From the NCBI RefSeq assembly GCF_037392515.1, contig NW_027133893.1, forward strand, positions 124,001-188,000: DNA of 64,000 nt, in the 5' to 3' direction. Under the pieces are notes generated by a model. That model was given only the letters and a program-made list of their open reading frames with translations. It was not told where the DNA came from and made no database searches. The stretch is from Haliotis asinina. Lineage: Eukaryota; Mollusca; Gastropoda; Lepetellida; Haliotidae. Shown one piece after another: positions 43,860 through 54,800 of the stretch (its first letter is position 1; every line of letters begins with the position of its first letter). A program made the translations under genes and the position numbers.

Positions 43860-44590
43860 TGGCTGAAGGGAATGATAGAGTGCCAGATCTACCCGCCGAT
43901 TTAGTTGCATCCCACTTGGCGAGGATGGAGAAAGCGATACAGGCACAGGGACTGTTTTTTTCGGGGTAGGGGTACAAACAGTTTACAGATTGGATTGAAG
44001 AGGTGGAAAAGGCATGCATTTCTGTCAATGCGTCAGATAAAGGAAAATGTACCTTATCAATCCAAACAGCGGTCGGACCTTCTGCAGACGTTTTCGTTCA
44101 GAAAGTGAGGGAAAACCCTGATATTACTTGGGCGCAACTCAAAGATGACCTAAGTGATGTACAATAAGCCCAACAAAAACTGAAAAAGATAAAGCAGACT
44201 AGAAGCGAGGTGGTGCAAAGCTATACAGATAGGTTACTTTCATTAGCGGACGAATGCTATAACTGGTTATTCAAAGTATATTAACAGACATTTTCCTTGA
44301 CGGACTTTGGGACGATCACATGGCAAGGAGACTAATCAGAAAACGACTGACAAATTTGCAAGATGCCATAAAGAAAGCATCTGTTGAGCAACAAGCTACT
44401 AGGAAATACAATTTAAGGCGGCATAGAGAAGACGTTCCCATGGAAAGGATGCAAGGAATGAGGCTTTGGAAAAACAAACTGAACCTATCATCTAATAGGA
44501 TGGAGGCACTGGCAGACAGTATTGAAACATTATTATCTTTAAATGCAGCCCAATCTCAAACCAGACCAATCATGAATCTAAGTATTGTAG
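43860..44590 (+). pseudogene. LTR-retrotransposon gag remnant
   Basis: Conceptual blocks in shifting frames are FTDWIEEVEKACISVNASDK, VFVQKVRENPDITWAQLKDD, SEVVQSYTDRLLSLADECY and MARRLIRKRLTNLQDAIKKA. The pattern (W...VE, then W..L...L, then Q....Y...L, then R..L....P/L.DA) is that of invertebrate LTR-element Gag capsids. A stop follows DLSDVQ and frames shift twice. I cannot say whether it belongs with the BEL/Pao pol fragment at 35990. No LTR or primer-binding site was established. Confidence 0.6.
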
Positions 44591-44850
44591 TGAGTGAGTG
44601 AGTTAATATTTAACGTCACATCGGCAGTACTGCAGCCATATCGTGACGTGAGCATTCTTAAAAAAGGAATCTGATATATGATAAAAACTGTCGACGAAGG
44701 ACAGTAGAACAACTAGAATATCAAAATAAGAAATAAAACTAGCGTGACAACTTAAAACTAATATCCCTATTCAGACAATACAATATACAAACAGGCTATA
44801 TAGATCACCAACAACTGAGAGTAGATCACCATACTAGGGGCCATCGGTCC
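44591..44850 (-). mobile_element. 3' end fragment of the I/Nimb-type LINE
   Basis: Starts with a short GTGA run. It then matches the 3' UTR at 27835-28050 (CACATCGGCA, CATATCGTGACG, AACTGTCGAC, GGACAGTA, CAATATA, AACAGGCTATA). It is truncated at its 5' side, the usual result of incomplete reverse transcription. Confidence 0.88.
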
Positions 44851-45289
44851 AAGTATTGTAAGGACATTTCTCGAATTGTTTGTTGATGTGGTCTAAACTG
44901 GCTGAAGGATGGTTTTCTTTAAATTGGAAATTTCACACTTCTCGGCTGCAATCAAACAGTGGCCTTTTTAGCTTTTAGCAGACTGACCTACCATTATGCC
45001 CAATGCCTGTCTACAGAAATGTCACGGGATGTTATATGCAGTACAATATGTTTTCGTAACTGATGAGATGTTCTCACACCTGCCACAACTGAAGTGACAT
45101 GTGTCCTCATTGTTTTGATGGGTAAGTAACAAATGCACTTTGGGCCGACATATTAACAGGTGTCCTTAATGTTTTGATGGGTAATTACTCATTTCACACC
45201 AAATGGAAAATTCTTCGTCTGGGTCCGGAAGCGCGGGGTCCGGGAAAGGGAGTACAATTACTGTAGGTAAGTTTCGTTTTTTTAGGTAA

Positions 45290-45925
45290 GGACGTTTGCT
45301 CTTTTTAGTGGAGGTTTCGTAAGCCAAGGTGAGTTATTTAGGTTTCATCATCCGAGCTCCCCACCCACCACGGAGTATCACAAGGACAATGCTAAAGCAA
45401 GCGGGCCTCCAGCTTGCAGCACCAAGGATACCCGGATGATATACTCCAGCAGAAGAATTATGAATAATTGATCCACCAGATTGGCCCATGAGCTATCGCC
45501 TTCTGGGCATAAGACTCTAGGCAAAGTTTTGAACGTCATAATTCAAATCAAACATGTTTATAAAAATAAGTGCAAGACCAAAATTACATCAATTTCAAAT
45601 TATGCTTGTGCAATGATAAATATACATAGATTCCATGCACATGGCTTGGCATGACCAGCCGATTGGTCGAACCGGACCCATTCGACCACCCGTCTAGGCG
45701 AAGTCAGGGCCAAAGTGGTGTATTGAGCAACAGGATCACGGTTGCAAGCTCCTATTGCCCTCAACCACCAGGATCCCTTCCTCCGCCGACACGGGCCGCA
45801 ACCCACGGCAAACGGGTTGGTGGACCAAATATCCCCCCGGGTCCACTACGGGGGTGTTGGCGAGCTCTTAGCGTTACCCAGCACCCACCACGAGGAGGTG
45901 GCTCGCCACGGGTGCCCCCAGCTTT
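45290..45925 (-). mobile_element. LINE 5' end fragment (copy 2)
   Basis: Contains the 5' UTR of the same LINE family (compare 32326-32870), from the ORF1 start region at about 45300-45330 to the 5' terminus at about 45905. The terminus carries ACCCAGCACCCACCACGAGG, matching the 48-bp array unit. It abuts ORF1 sequence of the next fragment directly, giving a head-to-tail junction near 45920. Confidence 0.85.
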
Positions 45926-46878
45926 AAGTGATGTTGGAGCAGTAGGTGAGGAGAATGAAAACAGATAGGTATTACTTTGAATAGTTTTTACGGGTTGTGA
46001 AACGTTTGACATATAATACACACTGATCTTTCATTTCGGAAGCGATATCAAATTCAGACATGTCTGCCAGCAAGCGATCTCGATCACGTACGATTCCCTT
46101 ACTCGTGTTCAGTATTTTTGTGGGCCGTGACGGTAACCGGAGTGCCAACGAAAGTGTCGGTGTTCAAAAGGTTCGTTGACTGTTGCCTTTTTGGTGCACT
46201 CGATCAACACTGCACAAGAACGTAATTTTCTAATTTTCTTTACGTCAACGGCAATGCCTTGGATACCTTTAGACACCGGAAACGGGTTTAACTTTAAAGG
46301 TGAATTATATTTGGTCTCGATGACGATAAAACGTGGCCAGTAGTCAGTGTGTTTAGACGGTCTGAGGTCATCAACAGGGTCATTTTCAAGAGGACGTTTG
46401 CTCTTTTTAGTGGAGGTTTCGTAAGCCAAGGTTATTTAGGTTTCATCATCCGAGCTCCCCACCCACCACGAAGTATCACAAGGAGAATGCTAAAGCAAGC
46501 GGTCCTCCAGCTTGCAGCACCAAGGATACCCGGATGATATACTCCAGTAGAAGAATTATGAATAATTTATCCACGAGATTGGCCCATGAGCCATCCCCTT
46601 CTGGGCATAAGACTCTAGGCAATGTTCTAAACGTCATAATTCAAATCAAACATGTTTATAAAAATAAATGCAAGACCAAAATTACATCAATTTCAAATTA
46701 TGCTTGTGCAATGATAAATATACATAGATTCCATGCACAGGGCTTGGCAAGACCAAGACACAGGGCCGCAACCCACGGCAAAGGGGTTGGTGGACCAAAT
46801 ATCCCCCCGGGTCCACTACAGGGGTGTCGGCGAGCTCTTGGCGTTACCCAGCACCCACCACGAGGGGGTGGCTCAAAC
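45926..46878 (-). mobile_element. LINE 5' end plus ORF1 N-terminus (copy 3)
   Basis: The 5' terminus is at about 46875 (again with ACCCAGCACCCACCACGAGG), then 5' UTR, then ORF1 from ATG at about 46429 (MAYETSTKKSKRPLENDPVD). It continues through a frameshift to SNTYLFSFSSPTAPTSLKAG near 45930. This matches ORF1 of the element at 32326. Confidence 0.87.
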
Positions 46879-47165
46879 TAATTAGGATGTTTTTAAATCC
46901 ATACATTCAGGCCGTATCATACTCTTTTTCAGAAACGAAAAATAGTGATACAGCACGTTGTTTCTTGATGATGGCATCCTTTACGAATGTTTCCAATTCA
47001 AATAAATCCGCTAACCCCACTGAATATTTGTTATAAGATTATTTGTTTCCATGTACCATATCGGTTATTGAACATTCACAACCATGGTCTTACATGATGG
47101 TATAAGTATCTATACCAAAATGTTGCTATGATACAAAAGAGAAGTTGATCATCCATAAACACTTG
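46879..47165 (-). mobile_element. LINE RT-region fragment
   Basis: Similar to 30290-30480 of the long LINE copy: AGCACGTTGTTTCTTGATG, ATTATTTGTTTCCATGTACC and ACCATGGTCTTACATG recur in the same order. No open frame is preserved. Confidence 0.65.
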
Positions 47166-47388
47166 TCATACCTATTATTTGCAACTTCTAGAAAAGTAAC
47201 TGATAGTTCTCAGTTTTTGTACCTAAACGGTATTATTCTAGATCAAGTCAACAGTAAAGACATTTGCACCTGGATTTTTGTTATTCCAATGACATTTAAG
47301 AACAGTTAAGATTTTATTATTTTTACGTTCACCTTTGAGAATGGATTTCCACTTTTTGAAATATTCAGCAGGTTGTCAGAAGTTATAC

Positions 47389-48930
47389 AGAGACGTCATT
47401 TGTTGCCTGGTGGTGATGGGCCTGCTGAAGGGGGGCAGGAGGCTGGTGGTGATGGCGCTGCTGAAGGGGGAGCAGGGGGCTGGTGATGATGGGGCTGCTG
47501 AAGGGGGCAGGAGGCTGGTGGTGATGGCGTTGTTGAAGGGGGAGCAGGGGGTTTGTGGTGATGGCGTTGCTGAAGGGGTTTATGTGAATTGGAAACATTC
47601 GTAAAGGATGCCATCATCAAGAAACAACGGAGAAACAGGCAGGATGCTGGTGGTGATGGGACTGTTGAAGTTTGAGCTGGAGGCTGGGTGTGATAGGACT
47701 GCTGAAGGGGGAGCAGGAGGCTGGTGGTGATGAAGTTGCTGAAGGGGGAGCAGGGGACTGGTGGTGATGGCGTTGCTGAAGGGGGATCGGGGGGCTAGTA
47801 GTGATGGCGCTGCTGAAGGGGGAGCAGGAGGCTGGTAGTGATGGGGTTGCTGAAGGGGGAGCAGGGGGCTGGTGGTGATGGCGCTGTGGAAGGGGGGGGG
47901 GGGCAGGGGGTTTGTGGTGATGGCGTTGCTGAAGGGGGATCAGGGGACTGGTGGTGATGGGGCTGCTGAAGGGGGGCAGGAGGCTGGTGGTGATGGGGTT
48001 GCTGAAGGGGAGCAGGGGACTGGTGGTGATTGTGCTGCTGTAGGGGGGCAAGAGGCTGGTGGTGATGGTGCTGCTGAAGGGGGAGCAGGGAACTGGTGGT
48101 GATGGTCCTACTGAAGGGGGAGCAGGGGACTGGTGGTGATGGGGCTGCTGAAGGGGGAGCAGGGGGCTGGTGGTGATGGCGCTGTGGAAGGGAGGGGGGC
48201 AGGGGGTTTGTGGTGATGGCGTTGCTGAAGGGGGATCAGGGGACTGGTGGTGATGGGGCTGCTGAAGGGGGGCAGGAGGCTGGTGGTGATGGGGTTGCTG
48301 AAGGGGGATCAGGGGAATGGTGGTGATGGGGCTGCTGAAGGGGGGGGGGGCAGGAGGCTGGTGGTGATGGGGCTGCTGAAGGGGGGCAGGAGGCTGGTGG
48401 TGATGGAGCTGCTGAAGGAGGAGCAGGGGGCTGGTAGTGATGGCGTTGCTGAAGGGGGGGGGGCAAGGGGTTTGTGGTGATGGCACTGTTGAAGGATGAG
48501 CAGGGGACTGGTGGTGATGGCGTTGCTGAAGGGGGAGCAAGGGACTGGTGGTGATGGTGCTGCTGAAGGGGGAACAGGAGGCTGGTGGTGATGGGGTTGC
48601 TGAAGGGGAGCAGGGGACTGGTGGTGATTGTGCTGCTGTAGGGGGGCAAGAGGCTGGTGGTGATGGTGCTGCTGAAGGGGGAGCAGGGAACTGGTGGTGA
48701 TGGTCCTACTGAAGGGGGAGCAGGGGACTGGTGGTGATGGGGCTGCTGAAGGTGAAGCAGGAGGCTGGTGGTGATGGGGCTGCTGAAAGGGGGAGAAGGG
48801 ACTGGTGGTGATGGGGTTGTTCAAGGGAAAGCAGGAGGCTGGTGGTTGTGGGGCTGCTGAAGGGGGAGCAGGGGCCTGGTGATGATGGGGTTGTTGACGG
48901 GGGAGCACGGGACAGGTGGTGATGAGGAAT
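47389..48930 (+). repeat. G-rich 36-39-bp minisatellite
   Basis: About 40 copies of a unit such as GGGGCTGCTGAAGGGGGAGC followed by AGGAGGCTGGTGGTGAT. The + strand is strongly purine-rich and several copies contain runs of 8-13 G (47891, 48339, 48456). Sub-blocks are repeated; for example 48040-48170 recurs at 48640-48770. Confidence 0.94.
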
Positions 48931-49039
48931 ATACTGAAAGTCAGCCATGGATACGATACACAAACATGTATGATGTTTATGCTTTGTTCACCACCAGTCC
49001 CCTACTCACCTTTCAGCAGTCCCACCATATACAGCATAT

Positions 49040-49800
49040 ACTAGAGTAACTAGTGGTACAGAACTGGAAGAGGCCAGTAAGGAACTAAAACCAACAAAGA
49101 GCACTATTGATGAAGCCAGTGACCCTGACCCTGAACAGGGAGATCATGTAGTAAGAACAAATCGACACAACAAACTCTCGTTCCTAAATGTCCTTGCATC
49201 CAGAGACCCTAGCAACAAAATCCAAACCGTAGTCGGCAGAAGACCCACCCACTCAGACCAGTACATTCATTTCAACTCTAACCTCAACCTGTATCCCACT
49301 AACCTAGTCAAGAGAACCATTTCCACCATTCTCTAGGACAAACACAAAGTGAAGGAAGAAGCCGCCCCCATTAGAATTAACATTCCTGATATTCGCAAGA
49401 TCCTATCAAATCAGCAGACGCCGACAGCATTTTCTCTGACTGTCCAACTCTCAGGACCATCCTCCAAGCCAATGGTTATAGTCCATCCTCCACTAAACAA
49501 CCCCAAAAAGAAGCGATTTACAAGATTAACTGTGAGTGTGGTGATTCTGATATAGGTTAAACCTCCCGCCCCGTTCACACGTAAAACTACTTAAAACTCT
49601 ACAGCCAAGGCAGACAGTAAATAAGCCCTCTCAGATCACTAGCAAAACATCCCCATACAGCAAGTTTGACAAATGTCGAAGTCATATCAAGCAGAAATCA
49701 GGACTTCACAAAAAAGAAACTGTCGGAAACCATCGAAACCTGCCGCCACAAACGGGGTCTTCTCGTTTATTCACCACCTATTGTTCTAGGTGGACAAGTC
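49040..49800 (+). pseudogene. Penelope-like element fragment (RT end plus GIY-YIG)
   Basis: The frame from about 49165 reads NKLSFLNVLASRDPSNKIQT, then VVGRRPTHSDQYIHFNSNLN. This resembles the RT C-terminus of Penelope-like elements (L.FLDV...YRKPTHTDQYL.F.S). After a stop at 49334 the sequence continues to AIYKINCECGDSDIG near 49510-49556, the start of a GIY-YIG endonuclease (usual YKI.C..C...YIG.T.R). Stops and frameshifts show that it is inactive. Confidence 0.65.
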
Positions 49801-50745
49801 ACTGAAGCGGAATAATCCTCAAGACAATAGATGTCCCTGAAATTTTGTTCCCTGTGAAATAAGATCCCCCCTTGAATGTAGTAGTAAACAAGTAAGTCTT
49901 TCTACATTTTTTTTTTATTTCAACAATACATACAATATCAAAATTAACAATACATTCAATATCTATGACAATCCTCAATAGCCTGTTACATGGGATACTG
50001 CATCCCAATATGCATATACATCCATATGGCCAGCCAAGAATTGCTGTTAAATTGATATATTTGGCACCTCCTCTTAATTGCATACATGATGCCTCTACGT
50101 AAGATTGTTCTTTTTTCAAGAATTCAATAATCTTGAAGATATTGGGATGGTTTTCTAAACAGGAAAGCTTCCTGTGCCAGCCCTCAACATGATTAGTAGT
50201 GCGGGGGCCTTCGGTGGCGAAGTGGTTCCACATGGTCCTGCCATGGTCACCCTCCACCCAGTACGATGTCATATAGTCTGTAAACTGTTCCACCCCAGGA
50301 GGTGCATCGTCCAGGGCCTGCCACCACACATCACTCACACAGTCCACTGGTACTAGGGGCAAAGCAATCGCTCGTCTTACAAGACGACCGGGTTGTCCTT
50401 ATATTCAGTTACCATTCCAAGCTTCTGAACTTTTCTCCAAACACTCTGGCTAAAGTGAAAGTAGCAACCCTTTAATATGGCATTTTGAAAAGTCATCTTG
50501 ATGGCGTTTTGAGCAGCTGACTCAAAATCAGTGAACACACTCACTGGATCCAATACAATGTTCTTAGAGGCCGCTACATTCTTCACATTTTCAAAGAAAC
50601 GTTCATATGTCGACTGCTTTTTATCTGGGAGCAGACCATACACCAAAGGGCACATCTCATTTTCCACAAATGCGTGAATGGTGTAAAGCTGGGTGAACAC
50701 ACCAGGGCACTTGTCAAACTGGACATTAACCTGTTGGTTAGCCAA
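49799..50745 (-). pseudogene. MULE-like transposase fragment
   Basis: Two frames differ by one base near 50375. The first (50745-50377) has SVFTDFESAAQNAIKMTFQN, then ILKGCYFHFSQSVWRKVQKLG, the MULE transposase core (D..FE.A...A, and C.FH..Q). The second (from 50362) has LPLVPVDCVSDVWWQAL, then GPRTTNHVEGWHRKL and NHPNIFKIIEFLKKEQ, the conserved downstream block. The N-terminal zinc finger and first catalytic Asp region are missing. Homologous domesticated or transposon proteins are common in invertebrate genomes. Confidence 0.75.
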
Positions 50746-51480
50746 CGTGACTGACCTTAAAGAACCTCATGTACCATTTTATAATCGTGTAATAGTGAAA
50801 AGTGTTCACTGAATTAAAAAAACACAAATAGCATAATCGACACAATTTAATTAAAGTTCATGAACACTGTTCACTGTAACAGGGCAAATCAGCTAATTAG
50901 TGTCACCCACCAGGACCATTTTTCAGAGTGAGCAGTGTAATCACTAACCCGTGTCAACTAATCCCATCTAATCCCTTGTCAAAACTAAAGGGTGGTGGAT
51001 AAGTGAGAATGAACCCCACAAACATCTGATCAACAGAGACCAAGGATAACACATACCGTTGACCTATGAACAACACATCAAACTATAGACTATCAAAGCA
51101 TCATTAGTTCACTACTGGCCTCCAAATGTGTACCACTCATTATTCTTTACATGGTGTTGTTAATGCTAATCCGTTGCTTGTCACAACATACCATGTATAT
51201 ACGTTTCTCACCATTTGGTTGTAGTCACTCTTAATTCCTTAATACAATAAACAAGAAGTTGTAATCATTTAAGATGTATATTAATTTGCTTTTCTTCAAA
51301 AACTTCTAGATCACCCATTAAATATGTACTATTGATTTCAAGTCACCGTAACACATCCTAATGTAGCTATCACTTAACATATATTTGGTTTGTTGTCCTT
51401 GTCAGTCATCAACTATTCAAAACACAGCGTCAGGTTACACAAGAAGATGATGTCGTAACATTGGTGTTGCAGACTCTGGC
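50746..51480. other. Unique sequence between transposase fragment and satellite
   Basis: AT-rich with no recognised gene. At about 51490-51565 a segment of about 40 bp (GTGGATACTGTACCATCTGTG, AACACTTCATGA) is tandemly duplicated with small changes. Confidence 0.4.
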
Positions 51481-51601
51481 CTGAGTCCTCCATGAACATG
51501 TGGATACTGTACCATCTGTGAACACTTCATGAATGTGTGGATACTACACCATCTGTGAACACTTTGTGATGTGGTCGCTGTGTTCACGTAGCACTTTGCA
51601 G

Positions 51602-51841
51602 ATGGCTTTAATGGTAGCTGTTTGCTTCATGGTTGTACTGACCACATGTAACACCAGGGAATGTCGACTTCAGTTAGGACAGAAAGCCAAGGACAGATCT
51701 GTCATTCTGGCGAATGCTGACATCAGAAGGTGCCATGTTTACTGTGTGGAAGATGCCTTCATTTTGGCATGGTGTCTTCAAATACGTGACTCGAGGCAGT
51801 CAGGGATGCCAGACGGAACCAGTCCCGAGAAGCGTAATAAC
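51602..51841 (+). CDS. Candidate first exon of a secreted protein
   Basis: ATG at 51602 opens a frame of 80 codons ending in phase 0 at AATAAC|GTAAGT. The first 16 residues or so (MALMVAVCFMVVLTTC) look like a signal peptide core. Then come NTRECRLQLGQKAKDRSVIL and RRCHVYCVEDAFILAWC, with a basic Ser/Arg-rich end. I do not recognise a family, although Cys-containing secreted peptides are common in molluscs. No second exon can be seen because the satellite begins right after the donor. The frame could also be chance. Confidence 0.35.
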
Positions 51842-51889
51842 GTAAGTTATTACTTAGTTGTTATTTGTACTATCCTCGACAACTGACGT

Positions 51890-54800
51890 ATGCCTATCCC
51901 TGCAAGTTGTTACGTATGGTACTGGGTTAGGCTAAGGTCATACCCCTAACCCTTCAAGTTGTTACTAATAATACTGGGTTAGGCTATGGTCATAACCCTA
52001 ACCCTGCAAGTTGTTACTTATGGTACTGGGTTAGGCTACGGTCATACCCCTAACCCTTCAAGTTGTTACTAATAATACTGGATTAGACTATGGTCATAAC
52101 CCTAACCCTTCAAGTTGTTACTAATAATACTGGGTTAGACTATGGTCATAACCCTAACCCTGCAAGTTGTTACTTATGGTACTGGGTTAGGCCAAGGTCA
52201 TACCCCTAACCCTGCAAGTTGTTACTTATGGTACTGGGTTAGGCCAAGGTCATAACCCTAACCCTTCAAGTTGTTACTAATAATACTGGATTAGACTATG
52301 GTCATACCCCTAACCCTTCAAGTTGTTACTAATAATACTGGATTAGACTATGGTCATACCCCTAACCCTGCAAGTTGTTACTAATAATACTGGATTAGAC
52401 TATGGTCATACCCCTAACCCTTCAAGTTGTTACTAATAATACTGGATTAGACTATGGTCATAACCCTAACCCTTCAAGTTGTTACTAATAATACTGGATT
52501 AGACTATGGTCATAACCCTAACCCTTCAAGTTGTTACTAATAATACTGGATTAGACTATGGTCATAACCCTAACCCTTCAAGTTGTTACTAATAATACTG
52601 GATTAGACTATGGTCATAACCCTAACCCTTCAAGTTGTTACTAATAATACTGGGTTAGGCTAAGGTCATAACCCTAACCCTTCAAGTTGTTACTAATAAT
52701 ACTGGATTAGACTATGGTCATACCCCTAACCCTTCAAGTTGTTACTAATAATACTGGGTTAGGCTATGGTCATAACCCTAACCCTGCAAGTTGTTACTTA
52801 TGGTACTGGGTTAGGCCAAGGTCATACCCCTAACCCTTCAAGTTGTTACTAATAATACTGGGTTAGGCTAAGGTCATAACCCTACCCTTCAAGTTGTTAG
52901 CAATAATACTGGGTTAGGATATGGTCATAACCTATCCCTGCAAGTTGTTACTTATGGTACTGGGTTAGGCTAAGATCATACCCCTAACCCTTCAAGTTGT
53001 TACTAATAATACTGGATTAGACTATGGTCATACCCCTAACCCTTCAAGTTGTTACTAATAATACTGGGTTAGGCTATGGTCATAACCCTAACCCTGCAAG
53101 TTGTTACTTATGGTACTGGGTTAGGCTAAGGTCATACCCCTAACCCTTCAAGTTGTTACTAATAATACTGGATTAGACTATGGTCATAACCCTAACCCTT
53201 CAAGTTGTTACTAATAATACTGGGTTAGACTATGGTCATAACCCTAACCCTTCAAGTTGTTACTTATGGTACTGGGTTAGGCCAAGGTCATACCCCTAAC
53301 CCTGCAAGTTGTTACTTATGGTACTGGGTTAGGCCAAGGTCATAACCCTAACCCTTCAAGTTGTTAGTAATAATACTGGATTAGACTATGGTCATAACCC
53401 TAACCCTTCAAGTTGTTACTAATAATACTGGATTAGACTATGGTCATACCCCTAACCCTTCAAGTTGTTACTAATAATACTGGATTAGACTATGGTCATA
53501 CCCCTAACCCTTCAAGTTGTTACTAATAATACTGGATTAGACTATGGTCATAACCCTAACCCTTCAAGTTGTTACTAATAATACTGGATTAGACTATGGT
53601 CATAACCCTAACCCTTCAAGTTGTTACTAATAATACTGGATTAGACTATGGTCATAACCCTAACCCTTCAAGTTGTTACTAATAATACTGGATTAGACTA
53701 TGGTCATAACCCTAACCCTTCAAGTTGTTACTAATAATACTGGGGTAGGCTAAGGTCATACCCCTAACCCTTCAAGTTGTTACTAATAATACTGGATTAG
53801 ACTATGGTCATACCCCTAACCCTTCAAGTTGTTACTAATAATACTGGGTTAGACTATGGTCATAACCCTAACCCTTCAAGTTGTTACTTATGGTACTGGG
53901 TTAGGCCAAGGTCATACCCCTAACCCTTCAAGTTGTTACTAATAATACTGGGTTAGGCTAAGGTCATAACCCTACCCTTCAAGTTGTTAGTAATAATACT
54001 GGGTTAGGATATGGTCATAACCTATCCCTGCAAGTTGTTACTTATGGTACTGGGTTAGGCTAAGATCATACCCTTAACCCTTCAAGTTGTTACTAATAAT
54101 ACTGGATTAGACTATGGTCATAACCCTAACCCTTCAAGTTGTTACTAATAATACTGGATTAGACTATGGTCATACCCCTAACCCTTCAAGTTGTTACTAA
54201 TAATACTGGATTAGACTATGGTCATAACCCTAACCCTTCAAGTTGTTACTAATAATACTGGGTTAGGCTAAGGTCATACCCCTAACCCTTCAAGTTGTTA
54301 CTAATAATACTGGATTAGACTATGGTCATACCCCTAACCCTTCAAGTTGTTACTAATAATACTGGGTTAGACAATGGTCATAACCCTAACCCTTCAAGTT
54401 GTTACTTATGGTACTGGGTTAGGCCAAGGTCATACCCCTAACCCTTCAAGTTGTTACTAATAATACTGGGTTAGGCTAAGGTCATAACCCTACCCTTCAA
54501 GTTGTTAGTAATAATACTGGGTTAGGATATGGTCATAACCTATCCCTGCAAGTTGTTACTTATGGTACTGGGTTAGGCTAAGGTCATACCCCTACCCTTC
54601 AAGTTGTTACTAATAATACTGGGTTAGGCTAAGGTCATAACCTATCCCTGCAAGTTGTTACTTATGGTACTGGGTTAGGCTAAGATCATACCCTCAACCC
54701 TTCAAGTTGTTACTAGTAATACTGGGTTAGGTTATGGTCATAACCTATCCCTGCAAGTTGTTACTTATGGTACTGGGTTAGGCTAAGATCATACCCTTAA

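Noticed and set aside
43330..43860. Possible LTR starting TGTTATGG upstream of the gag remnant
   Set aside because: No second copy, no clear primer-binding site or polypurine tract in the window.
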